A stretch of DNA of 61,989 bases from Novosphingobium panipatense. Lineage in GTDB: Bacteria > Pseudomonadota > Alphaproteobacteria > Sphingomonadales > Sphingomonadaceae. A program made the position numbers and the translations under genes. The notes below the pieces were generated by a model. It was not told the origin of the DNA. It saw only the letters and a list, made by a program, of their open reading frames with translations, and made no database searches. Of this stretch, positions 16,507-24,458 are shown piece after piece. Location: contig NZ_MSQB01000029.1 in NCBI RefSeq assembly GCF_002149965.1, forward strand, positions 1-61,989, in the 5' to 3' direction. How positions within the stretch are numbered: the first letter of the stretch is position 1; every line of letters starts with the position of its first letter.

Positions 16507-17681
16507 GCGCTGCGCTCCACCGAACGCAGGATGGCGCGGCGCATGCGGTCAAGGCTACTGCCGGCAAGCCCGCTGCCCGACCGTGTCGGAGCGGCGATAT
16601 TGCAGGCGCGGCGCACCGCCTGGACATAAGGGCCGCTTTCACGGTCGAAGATCAGCGGACGGCCCGCGTTCAGGGCATTGGCCGCCCTTACCCGGTCGGT
16701 CGGCACGCCCATGACCGCCTCCACGCCCAGCACATCGGCCATGCGGCGACCGTCCAGCAGGATGCGCGGTTCATAGTCCCAGACCAGCAGGCGCATGCGC
16801 CCGGCGCTGGCGGTATCGAGCGCGATCTTGTCCAGCAGGCGGCGGCAGGCTTCCAGCTCGCGGATAGACTGACTGCACACGATCTCGATCGCCTGCGCCT
16901 GCGAGGCCAGCTCGCGCAGCAGCCCGCCGTGGCGCAGGCTGCCCGCCGAGACCACCACTTGCGCGAAATTGGCGCGCAGCAACTGGATCAGGCCGACCAC
17001 GTCGTTGGGGCCGACCCCGGCCGGTTCCGCGCCGGTGCCGCCGTCGAAGGTGAGCAGCGAAAGCCCGCTCGCCTCGTGCCGCGACAACGCATCGGACAGC
17101 AGGCTGGTGTCCATGCGGTCGAGGTCGGCGACGGCCGACGCGATGCCGTAGTCCACCTTGAGATCGAGATAGGCCTCGGCCGTGCTGGTGGGCAGGGTGA
17201 AGTCCACCAGCAGGGTCGGCGTCTGGTCCTGGCTATAGGCCAGCGCCATGTCGGTCGCCAGCATAGGCAGGGCCTCGCGGTCGTTGCCGAGCACGATGGT
17301 CAGCCGCCCCAGCCGCCCCTGGGTGGTGAGCGCGCTGTTCATCACCCGCGTCAGGATCTCGGAAGCTTCGGCCCCCCCGGCGCCGCGCGGCAGCACATCG
17401 GCGGCACCGGCACGGATCGCCTGGAGCACTTGCCCGGCGTACATGTCCTCGGTGGCCACCACCACCGCGCGGCCCGGCGCCATCTGCGCCACTTCGCCGA
17501 TCGCGGAGGACAGCGAACGTTCGGCCGGAACGGAGGCATGGTCGATCACGACGATGCCCGGCCCGTCGAGGTCGCTGTGCTCCAGCGACTGGACCATGTC
17601 GACCGGGACATGTTCGCCCATGGCATCGGCAATGCGCTGGGCCAGGGTGCGGTCTACCGAAAGGAGGTGGATCTTGGGCAT
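16503..17681 (-). CDS. TadZ/CpaE-like pilus localisation ATPase, atypical
   Basis: 392 residues in the TadZ/CpaE position. Residues 1-125 resemble a degenerate receiver-like domain (VIDHASVPAE where a phospho-Asp loop would be). Residues 140-380 resemble a ParA/MinD-type fold, with LLVDFTLPTSTAEAYLDL in the Walker A-prime region. The Walker A loop reads IVLGNDREALPMLATDMALAY instead of a Lys-containing KGGxGxT loop, so ATP binding may be weak or lost; divergent Walker A loops are known in TadZ. These proteins mark the pole or site where the pilus machine assembles. Confidence 0.82.
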   Translation of the reverse strand: MPKIHLLSVDRTLAQRIADAMGEHVPVDMVQSLEHSDLDGPGIVVIDHASVPAERSLSSAIGEVAQMAPGRAVVVATEDMYAGQVLQAIRAGAADVLPRGAGGAEASEILTRVMNSALTTQGRLGRLTIVLGNDREALPMLATDMALAYSQDQTPTLLVDFTLPTSTAEAYLDLKVDYGIASAVADLDRMDTSLLSDALSRHEASGLSLLTFDGGTGAEPAGVGPNDVVGLIQLLRANFAQVVVSAGSLRHGGLLRELASQAQAIEIVCSQSIRELEACRRLLDKIALDTASAGRMRLLVWDYEPRILLDGRRMADVLGVEAVMGVPTDRVRAANALNAGRPLIFDRESGPYVQAVRRACNIAAPTRSGSGLAGSSLDRMRRAILRSVERSA

Positions 17682-17682
17682 G

Positions 17683-18891
17683 TCAGGGCCTCACGACGCC
17701 GAAGGTTTTCACGGACTGCTCGACCCCGTCGTTGCCGACGATCATCTGGCCGAGACTGGGATCGGGATTGCCGGGCGGGCTTGGCAGGGCGACCGGGGTA
17801 GTGCCGGGCTCGACCAGCCGCGGCGTCGCCACGATGATCAGCTCCTGCCGCTCCTTCTGGTTCTGCTGACGCTTGAAGAAGGCGCCCAGCACCGGAATGT
17901 CGCCCAGGAACGGAACCTTGTCCTTGGTGATAGCGCTGTTGGTATAGTTGAGCCCGGCGATGACGAAGCTCTGCCCGCTGCCCAGTTCCACGGTGGTTTC
18001 CGCAGAACGCCGACGGATGCCGGGCACGACATAGCCCTGAAGCTGGACGCCATTGTTGTAGTCCAGCTCGCTGACCTCGGGCGCCAGTTTGAGCACGATG
18101 TGGTCCGAGGAGAGGACATAGGGCGTCACCGAAAGGCGCACGCCGAACTCCTTGTATTCGATGGACAGCGTATTGCCGTTGCCGCCGGTGTTCTGCGGCA
18201 CCGGCACCGGAAATTCGCCGCCCGCCAGGAAGCTCGCCTGCTCGCCCGAGCGGACCAGGAGAGTCGGCTGCGCCAGAAGCTGCGACAGTCCGTTGGACGA
18301 CAGCGCGCTCAGCACCGCGCCGATCCCCTGCTTGCGGGCCGAGAGGAAGAGGTTGAAGGCGCTCTGGATCGGCACGGCAGCGTCGATCGAGAGCCCGGTG
18401 GGGCCGTTGCTGTAGCTGTTGACCCCGCTTGGCGAGATGACGGCACCCTGAAGGTCGCCCGCCAGCTTGGCGAAGCTGAAGCCCAGCGCCTTGAGCGTGG
18501 AGCTGGACACGGCCGCGAACTGCACGTCCACCGCCACTACTTTCTCGCCCGGACGATAGGCAGCCGCCTGCCCGGTGAAGCCCGAGCCGCCGACCCGCAC
18601 CGTGCGTTCGGCCATGACCGTGCCGTCTTTGGCGAAAACGGTGAGCACCGCGTCGCCCACCGCCAGCGCCTTGATGCGGATGGACTGGGTGGTCGGCGCG
18701 GTAATGCCGATCACGTTTTCCCGGCTCACTTCCACCCGGCCGATGGCGCCGGGGAAGGACAGGGTGCGCATGTCGTCTACCTGGAGCAGTTCCTGCTGCT
18801 CGGCCGCGCGAGGGCTGGTCTGAGCCATTGCGGGAGGAGCCGAAAGCGCGGTTCCGGCGAGAAGGAGGCTGGCGGCGATCAGGTGTTTCAC
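17683..18891 (-). CDS. RcpA/CpaC-type outer-membrane secretin of the Tad pilus
   Basis: About 402 residues, starting at a GTG that overlaps the cpaB stop (GTGA). A signal peptide covers about residues 1-24 (ASLLLAGTALSAPPAMAQ). An N-terminal pilus-type domain is followed by the secretin channel with VPFLGDIPVLGAFF near the C-terminus, the standard secretin signature. The end, ELIIVATPRLVEP, is also typical. It forms the outer-membrane ring through which the Flp pilus passes. A longer in-frame extension upstream merely overlaps cpaB. Confidence 0.93.
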   Translation of the reverse strand: MKHLIAASLLLAGTALSAPPAMAQTSPRAAEQQELLQVDDMRTLSFPGAIGRVEVSRENVIGITAPTTQSIRIKALAVGDAVLTVFAKDGTVMAERTVRVGGSGFTGQAAAYRPGEKVVAVDVQFAAVSSSTLKALGFSFAKLAGDLQGAVISPSGVNSYSNGPTGLSIDAAVPIQSAFNLFLSARKQGIGAVLSALSSNGLSQLLAQPTLLVRSGEQASFLAGGEFPVPVPQNTGGNGNTLSIEYKEFGVRLSVTPYVLSSDHIVLKLAPEVSELDYNNGVQLQGYVVPGIRRRSAETTVELGSGQSFVIAGLNYTNSAITKDKVPFLGDIPVLGAFFKRQQNQKERQELIIVATPRLVEPGTTPVALPSPPGNPDPSLGQMIVGNDGVEQSVKTFGVVRP

Positions 18892-19898
18892 TGCGATGCA
18901 CTCCCGGAATAGATGACCTGTCGGTTGCCGCCGACCACGAGTTCGATGGGCTGCGCGCCAAGGGAGGCTGGGCCCGGCCCGCCCGTGGGCTTTTCCGCGC
19001 GCCTTTCGGCAGGACGCGGATGTGCGGCCACGAAGGCGCGCGGCTGGGCGTAAGCCGGCGCGGCAGGGATAAAGGCCGAAGCCGGGCGCGGCTGCGGCGC
19101 GGAGGCCACTTGCGCCACCGCCACTTCCGCGCTGTCTCCGGGATTGCGCAAGGAAAGCGTGAGCGCGCCCGTGCTCTTGGCCAGCGAAAGCTCGGAAACC
19201 TGCGCGGGCGTGAGCGCCAGAGTGACCGTGCGGGCGGGCGGCATGGGCGCTTCGGCCGGAGTGGACGGCGGCGCGCCCATGCCGGTCGCAACCGCGCTCA
19301 TCGCGCTGGCGGCGGGCTGGGTGCCGACGACGACTTCGCCCACCGCCAGCACCGGAACCATCTGCAGCAGGGTCCGCGCCCGACTGGCGCCACTGGCGCG
19401 CGCGCCGCTGAGCGCATCCTCGCCGGGATAGACGACTTGCACGTCCACCCTGTCTCCCGGCCGCACTAGGCCGGCCACGGCGATCTCGGCGGTGGTGTCG
19501 ATGCTGATCGCGCGCATGCCCATCGGCACGCGGATCGCCAGCTTGGTTTCCTGACCGAGCGCCGGGCGCGGGATCAGCGAATTGGCGGGAATGTCGCGCG
19601 TGGCCACTTTGCCGATCACTTCGGCGGGCGTGACCGCCGTGGGGAACCGCGCCGGATCGGACCGGGAGTTGCGGATCATGTCCGCCGTGATGGTTTCTCC
19701 CACCCTGATGTCGCGCGTGGTGGCCGCCAGAACAGTGAAGGAAGGTTCTGGCTTGCCAATCGGCATGCGCGCGGCGGCATCGGCCACTGGCTTCGCGGCC
19801 CGCGCCAGTTCCCGCATTCCCAGAAAGGCGAAACAGCAGGCCGCAACCAGCCCGACGCCGATTGTCAGCTTCGCCTTGGATCCGAGCCGCATGCCCAT
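18888..19898 (-). CDS. cpaB: RcpC/CpaB Flp pilus assembly protein
   Basis: 336 residues. An N-terminal membrane anchor (LTIGVGLVAACCFAFLGM, about 10-27) is followed by an SAF domain (TRDIRVGETITADMI and RDIPANSLIPRPAL, about 60-120), then an RcpC/CpaB domain with GDRVDVQVVYPG. The middle contains a low-complexity Pro/Ala stretch. It is a periplasmic partner of the secretin and is the first gene of the leftward Tad operon, so transcription probably begins in the gap upstream of 19898. Confidence 0.92.
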   Translation of the reverse strand: MGMRLGSKAKLTIGVGLVAACCFAFLGMRELARAAKPVADAAARMPIGKPEPSFTVLAATTRDIRVGETITADMIRNSRSDPARFPTAVTPAEVIGKVATRDIPANSLIPRPALGQETKLAIRVPMGMRAISIDTTAEIAVAGLVRPGDRVDVQVVYPGEDALSGARASGASRARTLLQMVPVLAVGEVVVGTQPAASAMSAVATGMGAPPSTPAEAPMPPARTVTLALTPAQVSELSLAKSTGALTLSLRNPGDSAEVAVAQVASAPQPRPASAFIPAAPAYAQPRAFVAAHPRPAERRAEKPTGGPGPASLGAQPIELVVGGNRQVIYSGSASQ

Positions 19899-20524
19899 TC
19901 CCCCCTGGTCCCTTGCGTCTACGCAAATCGGATCGACTGCCCCGAAGATCCGAATTGGAGTTTTTCATCCTGTGACGGCGCAAAATGCCGTCTTGCGTAT
20001 GAATGATAGTCTTTCTCGAATTCTATCCGAGATGGAGAAATAGCCGATACGACGGCAATCAGACCGAGGCTTTCCGAAGCGTTAAAGCTGCGGAAAGTAT
20101 ACTTTTGTTCACTGCCTCTCAATCGGGCGCCAAACCTTGTCTTTGCGTACTGAAGTGCGGATCGAATAGATCGATAATCACCGTCGGATCGGTTCTTTCC
20201 TAGTGAACGCAACGGCGGAAAACGACTATATACGAATACATACGCAGTGCCGTTTCGCCTGTTCCGATGCTGCATTGCGCAGGAGGAACCTGCCGACCTC
20301 TTCAGGGACGAGCTGATAATTCGGGCATTATTACCGGATTAACATTCTGAAACAGGATTGATGGCAGGCCTCAGACGCGCTTTGTTAGTCTATTTACTTA
20401 CGGGCGCATAAAACCTTCTATCAGGTTTATTTCGCGGTTGCGGAAGCCCGCATGCTTCGTAATCATCATGCCGTTCGGACTCAGAGGCGCGGGGTGCCTG
20501 TCCGAAGCCGGGGGCCTGACCAGG
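19899..20524. other. AT-richer intergenic region, probable Tad operon promoter
   Basis: About 626 bp between cpaB (leftward) and a rightward histidine-kinase-like gene. It is clearly AT-richer than the genes on both sides, and short open frames in it look random. I see no gene, repeat or strong hairpin. It should hold the promoter of the Tad operon and that of the kinase-like gene. Confidence 0.5.
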
Positions 20525-21832
20525 ATGATAGTGCCGAACGACAACGTCGTGAATTTTCCACCGCCCGGCCCGGTTGAGGGGTCCGGCGCCAACGACGATG
20601 CATTTGCGGAAGACGGTCACGGTTCCGCCCGCGCCGGTTCGTTCGCGCCGCAGCTGGCGATGCGCCTGCGCGCCTGGGAGGATGGGACGCGCTTCTATCC
20701 CGGCGCCATCGCCCTCTGCGCGCTCTGCCTCGGCCTGGTTTCCAGCCACGCCCCCGCCGCCGGGCTGATCGGCGCTGCCGCGGCAGGCGCCCTGTTCGTA
20801 TTGCACAAGACCCTGAAGGCCGCGCTGGTGGCGGCAGTGCTGAGCGCGGGCTTCTATCTCATCCCCGAAGCCCGCTTCTCCCCCGCCTACTGGACCACGC
20901 TGGGCCTCGTAACGGCGGCAGGCTTCTTTCCGCGCAGCCTCGTCACGATCCTGCTGCGGGCGCCACGCTGGTGCTGGGTAGTTTCGCTGCTGGTCGCCAT
21001 GGCCAGCTTCTGCTGCGTCCTGCTGCTGCAGACGCCGGTGGCGACGGCGGCGATCTTCGTCGGCTCGCTCAGCGCCGCCTTCCTCGGCGCAGGCCTCGCC
21101 CGGCACCTCGCCATGGTCGACGCGCGCCTGCTGGCCTGGGGAGAGGACGGTCTGGTGCCGGTCACTTGCGACCTGCTGCTCGGGCGGGTGACGGCGGGAA
21201 TGCTGCACGATCTGGCCCAGCCGCTCAACGTGATATCCATGGCCAACGGCAACATGCGCTATATCGTCGAGCAGCTCGACATCGGCGAGGACAACCGCAA
21301 GCAATTGCTGGACCGCGTGGCGCGCATCTCGTCCCATACCGAAGCGGCGGCCTTCATCCTCAGCCTGTTTCGCTGGTTCGGCCGCGACGGAGACAAAGAG
21401 CGTTCCGCGCTCAATGTGCGCAGCGCGCTGGAACGGGCCCTCGCCGCCACGAAATCCAACGTCCGCCACCACGGCGTCTCGGTGGAACTGGAAGGCAACG
21501 CCCTGGAGCACCTGCTGCCCGAACATCACGGCGCGCTGGAAATGATGGCCGTGGCCGCACTCCTCAGCGCCTTCGGCGGTTTCATCGGCCCCAATAACGA
21601 GAAGCGGAAGGGCAAAGTCCTGCTGCGCGCGGCGATGACGCCCGCCCATGTGGTGGTGACGGTGCGCTGCATAGACGAGAACGCGGCCCCTGCCCCCGCG
21701 CGCAAGCTGGACCATGCCACGCTCTGGCTGGTCGAGCAGGTGGCGATCGAGGCCGGCGGCGATTTCCGTTCGATGCTGCGGTCCGCTCAGCCGACCCGCT
21801 TCGTGATCCGCCTAGGCCGCGACGACATCTGA
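20525..21832 (+). CDS. Membrane histidine-kinase-like protein, ATPase domain degenerate
   Basis: About 435 residues from the ATG of MIVPNDNVVNF; an in-frame ATG at 20468 is an alternative. Residues about 58-195 hold five to six membrane helices. A HisKA-like segment follows, with the probable phospho-His at about 228 in TAGMLHDLAQPLNVISMANG. The C-terminal 160 residues should be the HATPase domain, but I find no N-box Asn pattern, no DxGxG and no GTGLGL. It may therefore be a phosphotransfer or regulatory protein rather than an active kinase. The H-box closely resembles that of the opposite-strand kinase (HELRQPLFTISMANESL), and the two genes overlap tail to tail by 21 bp. Confidence 0.75.
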   Translation: MIVPNDNVVNFPPPGPVEGSGANDDAFAEDGHGSARAGSFAPQLAMRLRAWEDGTRFYPGAIALCALCLGLVSSHAPAAGLIGAAAAGALFVLHKTLKAALVAAVLSAGFYLIPEARFSPAYWTTLGLVTAAGFFPRSLVTILLRAPRWCWVVSLLVAMASFCCVLLLQTPVATAAIFVGSLSAAFLGAGLARHLAMVDARLLAWGEDGLVPVTCDLLLGRVTAGMLHDLAQPLNVISMANGNMRYIVEQLDIGEDNRKQLLDRVARISSHTEAAAFILSLFRWFGRDGDKERSALNVRSALERALAATKSNVRHHGVSVELEGNALEHLLPEHHGALEMMAVAALLSAFGGFIGPNNEKRKGKVLLRAAMTPAHVVVTVRCIDENAAPAPARKLDHATLWLVEQVAIEAGGDFRSMLRSAQPTRFVIRLGRDDI

Positions 21833-22924
21833 GGGCGCCAGCCTGCCGGAGATCGGCGGAAGGCAGATTTCCACCCGCGCACCGTGCCCCGGATTGGCCG
21901 CCAGGCGGATGCCGCCTTGCGCCTTTTCCATGATCTGGCGGCAGATATGCAGGCCCAGTCCGGTGCCTTCCTGCGCCTTGGTGGTGAAGAACGGCTCGAA
22001 GGCCAGCCGTTCGAGATCGGCGGAAAGCCCGGCGCCGTTATCGGTCACGACGCAGCGGACCTGATCCCCGGACTTGCCCTCCAGCCGGATGGTGATCCGC
22101 CCCTCTCCGTCCCAGCCACCCGCGCGGCGCGACTGGATGCTGTCCGCCGCATTGCGCAGGACATTGACGAAGACCTGCTCCATTTCCACCCGGCCCAGCG
22201 CCACCCCGGCGGAAAGGCCCGCGGCATCGCGCTCCACCGCGATGTCGGCGCGCTGGAACAGGGCTTCGAGAAACTCCACCGCGCTGGCCGCCGCCTCCAT
22301 CACGTCGGTATGGCGCGGCACGATCTTTTCCTCCGCCGCCTGGCCGAGGGTGCGCTTGATGATCGCCTGCGCGCGCAACACTTGTTCGGCAATGCGCGAG
22401 GCAGTTGTCTGGAGGCGCGAGCGCGTCGTATCCGGGCGGTCGAGCATGAGGCGCAGGCTCTCGTTCGCCATCGAGATCGTGAACAGCGGTTGGCGCAGTT
22501 CGTGCGCCAGGGTCAGCGCGCGCTCGCCAAGGTCGGCCATGCGCGCCCGCTCGGCCAGGGCCTGATGCGCCGGGCGCGGTTCCGGGGCATCCATCAGCAC
22601 CGCACTGCCCCAGTGCGTTCCGCCCAGGTTCTCGCGCAGGATCAGCGTGACCGTGCGCATGCGCCCGCCTTCGTCCGGGCTTTCGATGCGCAAATCGGTG
22701 ACGACCTCCGACCGTCCCGCCAGGGCGGAAAGGCGCAGGACATCCTCGGAATGGACGGCCAGAATCTCCGGCTGCTCGTTTTTCTGCGCATTTTCGCTGC
22801 GGAACAGGATCCGGGTGCCCGCCCCGTCCAGCCTGAGATCGCTGACGACCTTCAGCCCGACATGGCGGCGCAGCGTGTCTACAAGGCCGCCCGGCGCGGC
22901 CTGCTCATGACCGGTTTCGCTCAC
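21812..22924 (-). CDS. Soluble sensor histidine kinase
   Basis: 370 residues without membrane helices. The N-terminal 115 residues look like a PAS-type sensor. The HisKA domain has H141 in LAHELRQPLFTISMANESL. The ATPase domain is complete: QVFVNVLRNAADSI (N box), VVTDNGAGL, FEPFFTTK and EGTGLGLHICR. It is cytosolic and coupled by a 4-bp overlap to the receiver gene upstream, its likely partner. Its 3' end overlaps the convergent kinase-like gene by 21 bp. Confidence 0.93.
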   Translation of the reverse strand: MSETGHEQAAPGGLVDTLRRHVGLKVVSDLRLDGAGTRILFRSENAQKNEQPEILAVHSEDVLRLSALAGRSEVVTDLRIESPDEGGRMRTVTLILRENLGGTHWGSAVLMDAPEPRPAHQALAERARMADLGERALTLAHELRQPLFTISMANESLRLMLDRPDTTRSRLQTTASRIAEQVLRAQAIIKRTLGQAAEEKIVPRHTDVMEAAASAVEFLEALFQRADIAVERDAAGLSAGVALGRVEMEQVFVNVLRNAADSIQSRRAGGWDGEGRITIRLEGKSGDQVRCVVTDNGAGLSADLERLAFEPFFTTKAQEGTGLGLHICRQIMEKAQGGIRLAANPGHGARVEICLPPISGRLAPSDVVAA

Positions 22925-23313
22925 GCGCCGACACCGTTGGCCAGCATGCGGCTGATCGTGCCGATCAGCGCCTGGGGCTGCACCGGCTTGGTCAGGAAAG
23001 TATAGTGCGAAGTGCCTTCCACCAGATCCTGGCGCATCTGGTCTCCGGTGATGAAGACATATTCGAAGCGGCGCGCGCTGAGCGCGGGATTCTGGCGGAC
23101 ACGCGCGACGATATCGAGCCCGGATTCGCGGTCCAGCCGCAAGTCGCAGGCGACGACACTGACAGCGGGGTGCCTTTCCAGCATCTCCACGGCTTCGGTG
23201 AGATTGGCGGCGCCTATTCCCGGAATGCCGTGAAGCGACATCAGGGTCAGCAGCTCTTCGACGATGGCCGAAAAATCATCGAGAACAAGTACCCTGGCCT
23301 GATCGTCCCGCAT
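22921..23313 (-). CDS. Single-domain response regulator
   Basis: About 130 residues from the ATG of MRDDQARVLVLDD; the preceding in-frame segment looks untranslated. It consists of a receiver domain only: VLDDF in the acidic pocket, SVVACDLRLDRESG with the probable phospho-Asp, FITGD and FLTKPVQP. With no output domain it probably passes phosphate on or acts by binding a partner. It is translationally coupled to the kinase that follows. Confidence 0.9.
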   Translation of the reverse strand: MRDDQARVLVLDDFSAIVEELLTLMSLHGIPGIGAANLTEAVEMLERHPAVSVVACDLRLDRESGLDIVARVRQNPALSARRFEYVFITGDQMRQDLVEGTSHYTFLTKPVQPQALIGTISRMLANGVGA

Positions 23314-23480
23314 CCGATCCCGTTCCTCCGTGTGACGAACCGCCCCAGCCGCCACTGGACACTGTTACTCCTATAATGGCGCGACATTATCAATAAATGA
23401 ACGCCACCGGCCCACAAGTTCGGGGCAAGTGGCTCAGGCGTCAACGAAAAATCGATGCAATCGAATTCATTCGGAGATTT

Positions 23481-24182
23481 CTAGAATTCGATCACGATTT
23501 TCACTTTTGCAGGCGCGACGTTGAAATGGGCGGCGATCTGGTCGCGGTATTCCGCCATGACGAAGGCGAGATTGTCGGTTCGCGGCAGGCCGTCGAGATC
23601 CTCGATCGTGGTGCCCAGCGCGTCGGCAATGCCCTTCAGCCGGGCATCCTGCGGCCGGGCGCGGCCGTGCTCCCAGGCCCAGACCGTGGGCTTGCTGACA
23701 CCGATCCGCTCGGCCAGTTCGCCCTGGCTGAAGCCGTTCTGCTTGCGCAGGCGGCGCAGGCGCCGGGCCAGCGATTCCTGCGCATCGCCGCCCACCTCGT
23801 CCGAAGGCGCGTGCTCGTCCTCCTCATGACCACGGGGAGCCGAGCGCAGCCGCGCAGCGCCCAGCACGGCGGCGGAGATCGGCGTCTCGAAGCGGCATCC
23901 GTAGAAGTTCTCGTTATGCCACATGACGCGGGCGAGCACCCGGTGCTCGGTGGAAAGGGCGATCTCGATCGGATCGTCGATCTTCAGGTCGACATCGCAT
24001 TCGACCAGCAATCCGCCTTGCGAAAGGTTGTGAATCACCACGTCCGCCTCATGACCGTCGGCCATGGCCTGGGCGTCCAGCAGGAGGCTGAATCGCGGCA
24101 GGCTGGACCGCGCATCGCGTTCGAAACGGGCGGGCAGGCTCTGGTTGCCCCAGTTCATCGGCGTGCTTTCATCTGCAAACAT
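23481..24182 (-). CDS. PilZ domain fused to XRE helix-turn-helix
   Basis: About 233 residues from the ATG of MFADESTPMNW. Residues about 10-115 form a PilZ domain with the basic RDARSSLPR stretch (the RxxxR region that binds c-di-GMP in this family) and NLSQGGLLVE (the D/N-x-S-x-x-G motif). Residues about 150-205 form an XRE/Cro-type helix-turn-helix (GFSQGELAERIGVSKPTVWAWEHG). I infer a DNA-binding regulator that senses c-di-GMP directly. It is the last gene of a probable operon with a degenerate GGDEF-EAL protein and a 79-residue protein. PilZ domains usually stand alone or sit on enzymes, so this pairing is worth noting. Confidence 0.88.
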   Translation of the reverse strand: MFADESTPMNWGNQSLPARFERDARSSLPRFSLLLDAQAMADGHEADVVIHNLSQGGLLVECDVDLKIDDPIEIALSTEHRVLARVMWHNENFYGCRFETPISAAVLGAARLRSAPRGHEEDEHAPSDEVGGDAQESLARRLRRLRKQNGFSQGELAERIGVSKPTVWAWEHGRARPQDARLKGIADALGTTIEDLDGLPRTDNLAFVMAEYRDQIAAHFNVAPAKVKIVIEF

Positions 24183-24189
24183 GCCCACC

Positions 24190-24429
24190 TCACGCGCAGC
24201 TGTGGAGACCGGGACGAAGCGGGCGACCGCGCTCGATCGCCATGGCCATGACCTCCACGGGCAGCGCCCCGGGATGACCTGCGCCATTCGCCAGTCCTGC
24301 CGCGTCCTCGCCCAGCGCGTCGAGAGCGCTGGAGACGAGCGCGCCGCTCACGCGGGCCTCGCATTCGTCCAGCATGTCCAGCGCGATGCGCAGAAGCTCC
24401 CGTGCGTTCTGAACTTTGTCATTCATCAT
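24190..24429 (-). CDS. Small hypothetical protein, 79 aa
   Basis: Starts at ATGATG preceded by GGAAAGGAAG at good spacing, and ends 7 bp before the PilZ-XRE start. The sequence (MMNDKVQNARELLRIALDML and so on) suggests one N-terminal amphipathic helix pair; there is no membrane segment. The family is unknown to me. Its position between a degenerate GGDEF-EAL gene and the PilZ-XRE gene suggests a role in the same pathway. Confidence 0.65.
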   Translation of the reverse strand: MMNDKVQNARELLRIALDMLDECEARVSGALVSSALDALGEDAAGLANGAGHPGALPVEVMAMAIERGRPLRPGLHSCA

Positions 24430-24458
24430 TGCAGCTTCCTTTCCAGGGTTCGGATCAG

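Noticed and set aside
17654..19291. Open frame of 545 codons antiparallel or frame-shifted to cpaC/cpaB
   Set aside because: It overlaps the secretin and CpaB genes in another frame, is Arg/Pro/Gly rich and has no recognisable domain.
19919..20275. Open frame of 118 codons upstream of cpaB
   Set aside because: AT-rich, no ribosome binding site, amino-acid composition unlike the neighbouring genes, and it fills the expected promoter region.
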